Shown here in pieces: positions 38,969 through 45,766 of a stretch of 45,839 bases of DNA. The translations under genes and the position numbers were made by a program. Below the pieces are notes generated by a model. The model was not told the origin of the DNA, searched no databases, and saw only the letters and a program-made list of their open reading frames with translations. The stretch comes from Phycisphaerales bacterium (lineage in GTDB: Bacteria > Planctomycetota > Phycisphaerae > Phycisphaerales > UBA1924), in the NCBI GenBank assembly GCA_020847535.1, contig JADLBU010000097.1:1-45839 (forward strand), in the 5' to 3' direction. Within the stretch, counting starts at the first letter, position 1; every line of letters begins with the position of its first letter.

Positions 38969-39361
38969 ATGTCCACTCAGCTTCTGATCGAGAGCCTGTC
39001 CGCCCACCATCTGAAGAAGGATCTGCCCTCGGTGCAGGTCGGTGACACGGTGAACGTGCATTTCCGGATCGTGGAAGGGGACAAGGAGCGCACGCAGGTC
39101 TTCCAGGGCGTGGTGATCTCCAAGAAGGGCCGCGGCATCAACCAGATGATGACGGTCCGGAAGATCGTGGATGAGGTCGGGATCGAGCGCCAGTTCCCGG
39201 TGCATTCCCCGATGGTTTCCAAGTACGAGATCATGCGCCGCGGGGATGTGCGGCGAGCCAAGCTGTATTACCTGCGGGACCGTGCGGGCAAGTCCCGTCG
39301 CCTGCGTGATCGCCGCCGTGCGATGGGCAAGGGCGAGAGCAAGGGTTCCGCGAAGGCCTGA
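38969..39361 (+). CDS. rplS: 50S ribosomal protein L19
   Basis: 130 residues at the 30S-50S interface. VGDTVNVHFRIVEGDKERTQ and VFQGVVISKKGRGINQMMTV with RKIVDEVGIERQFPVHSPMV are the L19 core; 'VRRAKLYYLRDRAGKSRRLRD' is the usual basic helix. The tail GKGESKGSAKA is typical. The ATG at 38969 matches the family start; the ORF's earlier ATG at 38927 would read through the hairpin. A perfect terminator follows at 39388. Confidence 0.98.
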   Translation: MSTQLLIESLSAHHLKKDLPSVQVGDTVNVHFRIVEGDKERTQVFQGVVISKKGRGINQMMTVRKIVDEVGIERQFPVHSPMVSKYEIMRRGDVRRAKLYYLRDRAGKSRRLRDRRRAMGKGESKGSAKA

Positions 39362-39387
39362 ATCGATCGGACCATGTGAGAATGTTG

Positions 39388-39417
39388 ACCGCCCCGAGGT
39401 TCGGGGCGGTTTTGTTA
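39388..39417 (+). terminator. Rho-independent terminator of rplS
   Basis: A perfect 10-bp stem ACCGCCCCGA / TCGGGGCGGT with a GGT loop, then TTTGTTATT. Confidence 0.93.
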
Positions 39418-39423
39418 TTGGGA

Positions 39424-39457
39424 AGAAGGCATCAGGCATCAGGCATCAGGCATTGGG
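39424..39457. repeat. GGCATCA heptamer repeat (three or more units) at the lpxK 3' end
   Basis: GGCATCA-GGCATCA-GGCATCA-GGCATTG. The lpxK stop codon (39432-39434 on the minus strand) lies inside the repeat, which encodes its last residues (CLMPDA). Confidence 0.85.
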
Positions 39458-40493
39458 CTCGCAGCTCTTGCTCGCCTTGGGTGAATTCGATGTCGAGGGT
39501 GGGTCGGGCGAGCGGGCAGGGGAAGCGTGACGGGTCGATGTGGCGGAGCTTGGACCAGTCTTTCTCGGTGGCGAGGATGAACTGGGCGCGTGAGGAGTTC
39601 GCGGTGCTGATGATGCGGTCGATGGTGCGTGGGGAGTAGGGATCGTGGTCGGGGAGGACAATCTGGGCGATCACATCCGTGGTTCGGCGAGCGGTTTCGA
39701 GGAAGGGGGTCGGGTTGCCGATGGCGCAGAGGGCGAGGGTGGGCTTGTCCTTGAGGTAGGAGAGGTCGTGGGGGGTGCCCGCGATCTGGAGGCTGCGCCA
39801 GGTGTGGCGCGTGAGGGCGAGCAGGGCGGCGGGGTTGAGGGCGCGGGCCTGTTCGAGGATGTGGTCGGCAGCGCGGGGATCGGTGGATTGGGTGTGTGTG
39901 AGGACGATCGCGTGGGCGCGCTTGAGGCTCTCGACGGGTTCGCGGAGCCAGCCGTGGGGGAGGAGGCGATCGTTGAAGGGGGAGCGCGTGGCATCGATGA
40001 GGACGATGTCGAGATCGCGGGCGATCCGGCGATGCTGGAAGCCATCGTCAAGGATGATGCGGTCGATGCCGGAGCCGGTGGGTGAGGCGAGCAGGGAGCG
40101 GAGGCCGGCGATCCTGTCGGGCTGGGCGATGACGGGGATGGGGGATCCGTCGGGGCGGGGTGGGAGGGTGCGCAGGTATTGATCGCATTCATCGCCGCGG
40201 GAATCGCCCGCGGCTTTGTAGCCGCGCATCGCGATCACGGGGTGATGGCCGGCATCGATGAGCCATGAGACGATGCGGGCGACCATCGGTGTCTTGCCGG
40301 TGCCGCCGGTCGAGAGGTTTCCGATGCTGATGACGGGGAGATCGAAGCGTGTGATGCCATCGCCGTGATCAAATCGGCGATTGCGTCGGTTGATCTCGAG
40401 GCGATAGAGGCTTGAGAGGAGCGGGCCCAGCGCGGGAGCGAGCGGCGCGGGGAGGGGTGAGGCGGGGTGTGAAGGGGGATCACCGCGGGTCAT
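39432..40493 (-). CDS. lpxK: Tetraacyldisaccharide 4'-kinase (lipid A biosynthesis)
   Basis: An inner-membrane-associated kinase that phosphorylates the lipid A precursor at the 4' position. PVISIGNLSTGGTGKTPMVA is the P-loop; MRGYKAAGDSRGDECDQYL with GIDRIILDDGFQHRRIARDL (DDGFQH) is the second signature; DIVLIDATRSPFNDRLLPHG with WLREPVESLKRA follows. At 353 residues it is normal length. The ATG at 40493 overlaps the end of the upstream membrane-protein gene by 14 bp, so the two are translationally coupled. Its C-terminal CLMPDA is encoded by a GGCATCA repeat rather than conserved sequence. Presence of lpxK implies a lipid A-bearing outer membrane. Confidence 0.95.
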   Translation of the reverse strand: MTRGDPPSHPASPLPAPLAPALGPLLSSLYRLEINRRNRRFDHGDGITRFDLPVISIGNLSTGGTGKTPMVARIVSWLIDAGHHPVIAMRGYKAAGDSRGDECDQYLRTLPPRPDGSPIPVIAQPDRIAGLRSLLASPTGSGIDRIILDDGFQHRRIARDLDIVLIDATRSPFNDRLLPHGWLREPVESLKRAHAIVLTHTQSTDPRAADHILEQARALNPAALLALTRHTWRSLQIAGTPHDLSYLKDKPTLALCAIGNPTPFLETARRTTDVIAQIVLPDHDPYSPRTIDRIISTANSSRAQFILATEKDWSKLRHIDPSRFPCPLARPTLDIEFTQGEQELRAQCLMPDA

Positions 40494-40977
40494 GACGATC
40501 GTGCTCGGCGGGCGGCGGAGGGGTTGAAGCGTTGGTTGAGGGCGTGTGTGGGGCATGGAAGGCGGCGAGGCGCGTGAGGTCGATCTGCTGTTGCAGGCGA
40601 GTGGCAGCGCGGCCGTGGAGGCGGAGGTTGTTGAGGATGTCGAGGACGGCGAGCATGACGATGATGCCGACGAGCCCGACGCTTGCGGCCCAGACGAGGA
40701 CGAACTGTCGCGCCTGGGAAGGGATCGCGAAGCCGAAGGCGTAGCAGAGGAGCGGGATCGCGGCGAGCATGAGCCAGCCGTTGACGGTGCGGATGCGCTT
40801 ACGGCTGGGGGGCATCTGCGACTGGCGGAGGGCTCGCATATGGAGGGCGAGGGCGATCAGGGTGATGGCGCCGAAGGGGATGACCAGCCAGGTGGGTAGG
40901 AGGGGGGAGGTGGTGGCGACTCGCGGGGATTGGGCGAGGAGGATGGAAAGCTCAAAGCTCAAAGCAGCAAAGCTCAA
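40480..40977 (-). CDS. Small membrane protein, 3-4 transmembrane helices, unknown function
   Basis: About 165 residues. Hydrophobic spans are LPTWLVIPFGAITLIALALH, then 'TVNGWLMLAAIPLLCYAFGFA', and FVLVWAASVGLVGIIVMLAV before ILDILNNLRLHGRAATRLQQ; the end is Pro-rich and cytoplasmic by the positive-inside rule. Not recognised. It overlaps lpxK by 14 bp and so is probably a lipid A or envelope-related accessory protein (context only). The only upstream start candidates are TTG codons (40977 or five codons later) that lie within a 31-bp AAAGCTC-word repeat, so its N-terminus LSFAALSFEL is repeat-encoded or the true start is further in. Confidence 0.65.
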   Translation of the reverse strand: MSFAALSFELSILLAQSPRVATTSPLLPTWLVIPFGAITLIALALHMRALRQSQMPPSRKRIRTVNGWLMLAAIPLLCYAFGFAIPSQARQFVLVWAASVGLVGIIVMLAVLDILNNLRLHGRAATRLQQQIDLTRLAAFHAPHTPSTNASTPPPPAEHDRHDPR

Positions 40978-40979
40978 AT
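40949..40979. repeat. 31-bp dispersed repeat of AAAGCTC words (copy 2)
   Basis: Identical to 24578-24608. Here it overlaps the start region of the membrane-protein gene on the minus strand. Confidence 0.95.
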
Positions 40980-40999
40980 TGAGGCGAAGGCAGTGGGGA

Positions 41000-41713
41000 T
41001 CAGGGGCTGTGTTGTGCGGTGGCGCGGGTCGGGACGGCAGGAGTCCGTGCCAGGCGACCGAGTACGCGGATCAGCATATCCATCGGGAGGCCTGTGATGG
41101 TGGTGGGATCGCCTGCGTAGGTGATGGGCCAGCCGGCGGCGATCCGTTCATCGAGGTTGTAGGCGCCGGCCTTGCCGTGCCACTTGCCGGAGGCGATGTA
41201 GTCATCGATGTGGTCATCGGGGATCTTGCCGACGGTGACGGTCGCGCGATCTGCGAACAGGGTGCGTTTGCGGGTGGCGGTGCAGATGAGGGCGACGCCT
41301 GTGATGACTTCGTGATCGCCATCGCGGAGCGTGGTGATGATGCGGCGAGCATCGGGTACATCGTGCGGGGTGCCGAGGACAGTGCCATCGCGGACGCAGG
41401 TGGTGTCGGCGCCGAGGACGTAGTCGAAGGCTTTGACGCGGCCTTGGGCGGCGAGCTGCTCGAGGCCGGCGAGCGCTTTGAGGTTGGCGAGCGAGGTGAC
41501 CCAGGCGCGTGGGGTGGTGTCTCCGGGCTGGAGGTGGGTGTCATCGAAGCCGGGGTGTTCGGCTTCGTGGTCGATGCTGTGGAGTGTGAGGAGTTCGCGG
41601 CGACGGGGGGAGCGGCTGGCGAGCAGGAGGCGGGGGTAGGTGTGTGCGGCGGCCTGCGTGCCCTGCGGGGCCGGCGATCGTTCGTGGAGATGCTCGCCGT
41701 GGCCTGGCTGCAT
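41000..41713 (-). CDS. maf: Maf-family nucleotide pyrophosphatase
   Basis: A house-cleaning pyrophosphatase that hydrolyses non-canonical or canonical nucleoside triphosphates; linked to septum control when overexpressed. The signature LLLASRSPRRRELLTL is at residues 29-44, DYVLGADTTC with 'LGTPHDVPDARRIITTLRDGDHEVITGVAL' gives the catalytic Asp and conserved loop, and GKAGAYNLDERIAAG and 'ITGLPMDMLIRVL' follow. It has an N-terminal His/Gln-rich extension of about 25 residues. The ATG at 41713 has TACAGT 5 bases upstream and no Shine-Dalgarno. The last residues overlap no gene. It is divergent from the nitrilase-family gene with a 34-bp gap. Confidence 0.93.
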   Translation of the reverse strand: MQPGHGEHLHERSPAPQGTQAAAHTYPRLLLASRSPRRRELLTLHSIDHEAEHPGFDDTHLQPGDTTPRAWVTSLANLKALAGLEQLAAQGRVKAFDYVLGADTTCVRDGTVLGTPHDVPDARRIITTLRDGDHEVITGVALICTATRKRTLFADRATVTVGKIPDDHIDDYIASGKWHGKAGAYNLDERIAAGWPITYAGDPTTITGLPMDMLIRVLGRLARTPAVPTRATAQHSP

Positions 41714-41747
41714 GTGGAACTGTACGGGCGGCTGCTACGCTGGGTTC
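41714..41747. promoter_or_regulatory. 34-bp divergent gap with -10-like hexamers for both genes
   Basis: TACGCT lies 6 bases before the nitrilase ATG (plus strand); TACAGT lies 5 bases before the maf ATG (minus strand). Neither gene has a Shine-Dalgarno, so both may be leaderless. Confidence 0.35.
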
Positions 41748-42530
41748 ATGCGGGCACACCTGGTGCAGATGAACATGGCGTGGCACGACAAGGAGCGGAA
41801 CTTCCGCATGGCGGAGGAGATGCTGGATCGTGCCGGCGTGGAGGCATGGGACCTGGTGGTGCTGCCGGAGATGTTTGATACGGGTTTTTCGTGGGACACT
41901 GCGGTGACGGCGGACAAGGATGGGCGGACGCTGGCGTTTTTGTCACGTCTGGCGGATGACCTTGGATGCTTTGTGATGGGCGGGCGGACGGTGCATCGGT
42001 GTGATTGCGCGAAGGCGAGCAACGTGGTGAGCGTGGTGGCGCCGGGGAACGAGGTGGTGGCGGAGTACGCGAAGATCCACATGTTCCCGCTCGGGGAGGA
42101 GCCGCGGTTTATCGAGCCGGGGAAGGAGATCGTGACGTTTCACTGGCGTGAAGCGGATGATGGTCCGATCGTGTGCCCGGCGATCTGCTATGACCTGCGG
42201 TTTCCGGAGTTGTTTCGGGCGGGGCTGGCGAAGGGCGCGGAGGTGTTTGTGTTGCCGGCGTGCTGGCTGGAGGGCCGGCATGCGCACTGGAAGGCGCTCT
42301 TGGTGGCGCGGGCGATCGAGAACCAGGCGTATGTGCTGGGGGTGAATCGGACGGGTGTGGATCCGAATGCGCGGTATTTGGGAGGGTCGGTCGCGATCGG
42401 GCCGCGGGGGGAGGTGATCGGGGAGCTTGGTGAGGAGGCGGGGGTGTTGTCGGTGGAGATTGATGTGGGTGAGGTGCGGGGGTGGAGGCGGAAGTTTCCG
42501 GCGTGGCGGGATGCGAAGATGAGGAATTGA
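41748..42530 (+). CDS. Nitrilase-superfamily amidohydrolase (omega-amidase-like)
   Basis: 260 residues with the Glu-Lys-Cys triad: Glu41 in LPEMFDTGFS, Lys109 in YAKIHMFPLG and nucleophile Cys147 in PAICYDLRFPELFR. 'FVLPACWLEGRHAHWKALLVARAIENQAYVLGVNR' and GGSVAIGPRGEVIGELG are typical. The FDTGFS loop and CYDLRFPE block suit the YafV/Nit2 omega-amidase branch, which releases ammonia from alpha-ketoglutaramate or alpha-ketosuccinamate; N-carbamoyl amidases are an alternative. The ATG at 41748 is at the family start; the longer ORF from 41640 overlaps maf and is rejected. Confidence 0.92.
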   Translation: MRAHLVQMNMAWHDKERNFRMAEEMLDRAGVEAWDLVVLPEMFDTGFSWDTAVTADKDGRTLAFLSRLADDLGCFVMGGRTVHRCDCAKASNVVSVVAPGNEVVAEYAKIHMFPLGEEPRFIEPGKEIVTFHWREADDGPIVCPAICYDLRFPELFRAGLAKGAEVFVLPACWLEGRHAHWKALLVARAIENQAYVLGVNRTGVDPNARYLGGSVAIGPRGEVIGELGEEAGVLSVEIDVGEVRGWRRKFPAWRDAKMRN

Positions 42531-42609
42531 ACGTGGGGAGGCGGGGATGCGGAATGGGGAGTTGGGGGAAGAGGCCGCGCTCGCGTTGAGCAGCGAATGG
42601 CTTTCGCTG

Positions 42610-43239
42610 TCAGGCTGCGGAGCACGGCCGCGCCGCGAGGGTGGGGAGAGAGACTGGAGATGTGGAGTTGCGGCGAGCCGTCGCACGGTTTCGGGCTCGG
42701 GCGATCATCCGGCGGGTGATGACGATCGCGACGAGGATGAGGAGGAGGCCCACGGCGAGCGGGGTGATGATGGAGGCGGTGGCAACTGTCGCGGCGGCGG
42801 TGTTCTCGGCGGTGGAGACGATGGGGTTGGCGAGCCCGCCGGTGGTGGCGGTCGAGGTGGCGCGGGTGAAGACGGTGGAGGCCTGGATGGCGCCGGCGAG
42901 TCCGCCGCCGCCGATGATGCCGCTTGTCCAGCCGAGCATGGGATCCAGGTTGCCGAATTGAGAGACGGCGACCAGCGAGCCGGCGACGATCGCGGCGGGT
43001 GTGGCGATCGTGTCGAGGATGTGGTCGAACCAGGGGATGTAGTAACCGGCGACCTCCGCGAGGCAGGCGGTTGAGAAGGCGATAATCGCGGGCCACGAGG
43101 CGACCCAGGCGAACGAATCGGAGGGGTTGACCAGGCCTGCCTTGGCGCACCAGCTCGTGAGGGCGAGCGGGAGAAAGACGCGGAAGCCGCAGGCGGCGGC
43201 GAGCCCGAGTCCGATGCAGATGGAGATGAGGGTGTCCAC
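42610..43239 (-). CDS. DUF4126-family membrane protein
   Basis: 209 residues with four to five transmembrane helices: 'LISICIGLGLAAACGFRVFLPLALTSW' at the N-terminus, SWPAIIAFSTACLAEVAGYY, then 'TIATPAAIVAGSLVAV', a glycine-rich GWTSGIIGGGGLAGAIQAST stretch and a final hydrophobic span before a basic, probably cytoplasmic tail. The opening GFRVFLPL and the YYIPWFDHILDTIATPAAI block are the hallmarks of DUF4126, a family of unknown function. It starts with GTG (43239). It stands alone between the nitrilase-family gene and the amidase. Confidence 0.88.
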   Translation of the reverse strand: MDTLISICIGLGLAAACGFRVFLPLALTSWCAKAGLVNPSDSFAWVASWPAIIAFSTACLAEVAGYYIPWFDHILDTIATPAAIVAGSLVAVSQFGNLDPMLGWTSGIIGGGGLAGAIQASTVFTRATSTATTGGLANPIVSTAENTAAATVATASIITPLAVGLLLILVAIVITRRMIARARNRATARRNSTSPVSLPTLAARPCSAA

Positions 43240-43290
43240 GGCCAGGTTGTTGGGAATCGGGGGGTGGGTGTTTTGAAGAGGAAAGCGGCC

Positions 43291-43320
43291 GCGGATTTAC
43301 GCGGATAAACGCGGATCCGA
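43291..43320. repeat. 10-bp tandem repeat, three units (GCGGATNNAC)
   Basis: GCGGATTTAC-GCGGATAAAC-GCGGATCCGA, a helical-turn period, in the 142-base gap upstream of the amidase gene. Nothing else is seen in the gap except a TAGGCT hexamer near the start codon. Confidence 0.8.
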
Positions 43321-43369
43321 GGGGAAACTGGGGGGGATTGGGTTGGAAAAGGGAAGTGTCAGGTTTAGG

Positions 43370-43381
43370 TAGGCTGGGGGG
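43370..43381 (+). promoter_or_regulatory. Possible -10 for the amidase gene
   Basis: TAGGCT, then six G residues, then ATG. The G-run may also act as a Shine-Dalgarno-like sequence but is too close for normal spacing. Confidence 0.25.
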
Positions 43382-45157
43382 ATGAAGAGCAATGTGAAGC
43401 CGCGGCGGGTGAGGATGGATCGGCGCGGGTTCTTGGTGGCGGGATCGGGGGTTGCGGCGGGGGCGATCCTGGGGCCGCGGAGTGATGGAGCGCCGATCGC
43501 ATCGCCGGGGGCAGCGCTGGATGGTGTGCAGCCGGCGGCGGATGCCGGGGTGAGTCAGATCACGGCGGAGACGATCGCGCAGGCGGAGAAGCTTTCGGGG
43601 ATTGAGTTCACCGCGGCTGAGCGTGAGATGATGGTCAAGACGTTGCCGGATGCGGTCGCGGGGTTCGCATCGCGGCAGAAGCTGGGTGTGCTGCCCAATG
43701 AGCTGGCGCCGGGGCTGGTGTTTGATCCGCGTGCGGGGATGGGGCTGAAGAAGGAGTCAGGTTGGGAGCTGCGGATCACGCGATCGGGGGATGATGCGAC
43801 GCTGCCGGCAAACGATGTGGATATTGCCTACGCGCCGGTGTCGCGGGTTTCGCGATGGATCGAGCGGAGGGAGTTGACCAGTGCGCGGTTGACTTCGATT
43901 TATCTGGAGCGGCTCAAGCGGCTGGATCCGAAGGTGAAGGCGGTGGTGACGCTGACGGAGGAGTTGGCGAACCGGCAGGCGCGGCGAGCGGATGATGAGA
44001 TCGCGGGCGGGAAGTATCGCGGACCGTTGCACGGGATCCCGTATGGCGCCAAGGACTTGCTGGACACGGCTGGTGTGCGGACGACGTGGGGCGCGGAGCC
44101 GTGGGTGGATCGCGTACCCGCAAACAACGCGGCGGTGATCGACAAGCTGGAGGCGGCGGGGGCGGTGCTGGTCGCGAAGCTGTCGCTGGGGGCGCTGGCG
44201 TACGGGGATATCTGGTTCGAGGGGCGGACGAATTCACCGTGGAAGCTGGATGAGGGATCGAGCGGATCGAGCGCGGGATCGGCGGCGGCGACCGCGGCGG
44301 GGATGGTGGCGTTCGCGATCGGGACGGAGACGTACGGATCGATCCTGTCGCCGTCGATGCGGTGCGGGACGACGGGGTTGCGACCGACGTTCGGGCGGGT
44401 GAGCCGGGCGGGGGCGATGGCGCTGTGCTGGTCGCTGGACAAGATCGGGCCGATCTGCCGGACGGTGGAGGATGCGGTGCTGGTGCTGGCGGAGATCCAG
44501 TCGACGCCGGGTGATGTGGAGGCGGGTGCGCAGGATCAGGATCCATCGCTGCGGCCGGGGAGCCTGATGTTTGATGCGGGGCGGAGTGTGATGGGGATGA
44601 GGGTGGGGTACAACCCGGCGTGGTTTGAGAAGGGGCGGGCGAACGAACTGGATCGCAAGGCGCTGGAGGCGATGAGGTCGCTGGGTGTGGAGATGGTGGA
44701 GTTCGAACTGCCGGAGTGGCCGTACGACTGCCTTTTGCCGCAATTGGTGTGCGAGGCGGCGAGCGCGTTTGAGGAGCTGACTCGCGCGGGGCTGGATGAC
44801 AAGTTGAGTTGGCAGGCTCCAGAGGCGTGGCCGAACACGTTCCGGCAGAGCTGGTTCATCCCGGCGAACGAGTTGATTCAGACGGATCGCTTCCGGCGGA
44901 TGGTGATGAAGATGATGGCGGACCGGTTTGAGAAGGTGGAGGCGATCTTCGCGCCGAGCTTCGCGGGGTCGCTGTGTTTGATTACGAACTTCACGGGTCA
45001 TCCACAACTGACGCTGCGGTGCGGTGTGAAGGAGGATGGGACACCGCATGGGGTGTCAGTGTGGGGGAGACTGGATGGGGAGGGGCGGCTGTGCGAACTG
45101 GGGAAGGAACTGGAGCTGGCGCTTGGCGTGTGGGAGAGGCGTCCGGGGCTTGATTAG
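43382..45157 (+). CDS. Tat-exported amidase (amidase signature family)
   Basis: 591 residues. RMDRRGFLVAGSGVAAGAIL is a twin-arginine signal, so the folded enzyme is exported. The Ser-cisSer-Lys triad is visible: Lys224 in GIPYGAKDLLDTAGV, cis-Ser near 297 and nucleophile Ser near 300 in GSSGSSAGSAAATAAGM; 'TETYGSILSPSMRCGTTGLRPTFGRVSR' is the usual downstream block. A region of about 130 residues precedes the catalytic core and resembles a helical ITAETIAQAEKLSGIEFTAA domain found in exported amidases. Amide substrate unknown; GatA-like sequence does not imply tRNA function because GatB/GatC are absent and the protein is exported. An in-frame ATG at 43415 is an alternative start. Confidence 0.92.
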   Translation: MKSNVKPRRVRMDRRGFLVAGSGVAAGAILGPRSDGAPIASPGAALDGVQPAADAGVSQITAETIAQAEKLSGIEFTAAEREMMVKTLPDAVAGFASRQKLGVLPNELAPGLVFDPRAGMGLKKESGWELRITRSGDDATLPANDVDIAYAPVSRVSRWIERRELTSARLTSIYLERLKRLDPKVKAVVTLTEELANRQARRADDEIAGGKYRGPLHGIPYGAKDLLDTAGVRTTWGAEPWVDRVPANNAAVIDKLEAAGAVLVAKLSLGALAYGDIWFEGRTNSPWKLDEGSSGSSAGSAAATAAGMVAFAIGTETYGSILSPSMRCGTTGLRPTFGRVSRAGAMALCWSLDKIGPICRTVEDAVLVLAEIQSTPGDVEAGAQDQDPSLRPGSLMFDAGRSVMGMRVGYNPAWFEKGRANELDRKALEAMRSLGVEMVEFELPEWPYDCLLPQLVCEAASAFEELTRAGLDDKLSWQAPEAWPNTFRQSWFIPANELIQTDRFRRMVMKMMADRFEKVEAIFAPSFAGSLCLITNFTGHPQLTLRCGVKEDGTPHGVSVWGRLDGEGRLCELGKELELALGVWERRPGLD

Positions 45158-45184
45158 AGCCCAATACGCGGGTGGAGCGCGGGT

Positions 45185-45713
45185 TCAATGGAAATCGCGG
45201 CCGCGGACTCCGTCGATCGTGTGGCAGGCGGGCGGATAGTCCGAACGATGGACCTGTGCAGCACCATCTCCTGCCTCATAACCATCCAGGATGTTCGAGT
45301 ACGACAGCACAGAAGCGCTGCCATCCACCATGGCGCTGGGCATCCGAGCTATTTTGGGGTCGCCCGTGGGGAACGCGGTGGCGGGACCGTCGGGATAGCA
45401 GGCAAGGTTCCGCATGAGGATGTGATAATCGGAATAGAGGAGCACTTTCTTGGTTGGATACACAACCTCGGAGATGCGATTGCCGCCGAATTGCTCGTCG
45501 GTGATCGTGCGGGTTGATGGGTTCCAATACTCTGGGCGTGCGGTGAAGCTGCAGGGGTATGTGAAGGTGTTTGCGCCGAGTTTTCCGTAGGTATCGGCCT
45601 CGGCGGGATACCAAGCCTGATCGAACATGGTGTTGTTGTAATACCCCATGGCGAGCACGAGCCACCAGTACGCAGCGCCGCTGAAGTAATGCTCGAAGAC
45701 GGCATCAACGCCT
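45185..45713 (-). pseudogene. C-terminal remnant of a prepilin-like protein, truncated by IS630 insertion
   Basis: About 175 codons without a prepilin N-terminus. GAAYWWLVLAMGYYNN, TRTITDEQFGGNRISEVVYP with TKKVLLYSDYH, and RMPSAMVDGSASVLSYSNIL align by eye in order with HASTYWYEPLIGQGY, TVPPDEQFSTRVYQHQVVFP and LFPVAFADMSVQLG of the prepilin at 1125-1841. The frame continues upstream into the IS630 transposase region but loses similarity near 45714, next to a TA (45714-45715), the IS630 target dinucleotide. The native start, leader and assembly helix are therefore missing. It converges with the amidase gene with a 27-bp gap. Confidence 0.7.
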
Positions 45714-45766
45714 ATTGATCTCTGCGCAATAAAAGGTATTCGGGGCGTTGTGCCGATACAGAGTGC

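Noticed and set aside
43382..45157. Amidase as GatA of the tRNA amidotransferase
   Set aside because: The Tat signal, extra N-terminal domain and absence of gatB/gatC argue for an exported amidase.
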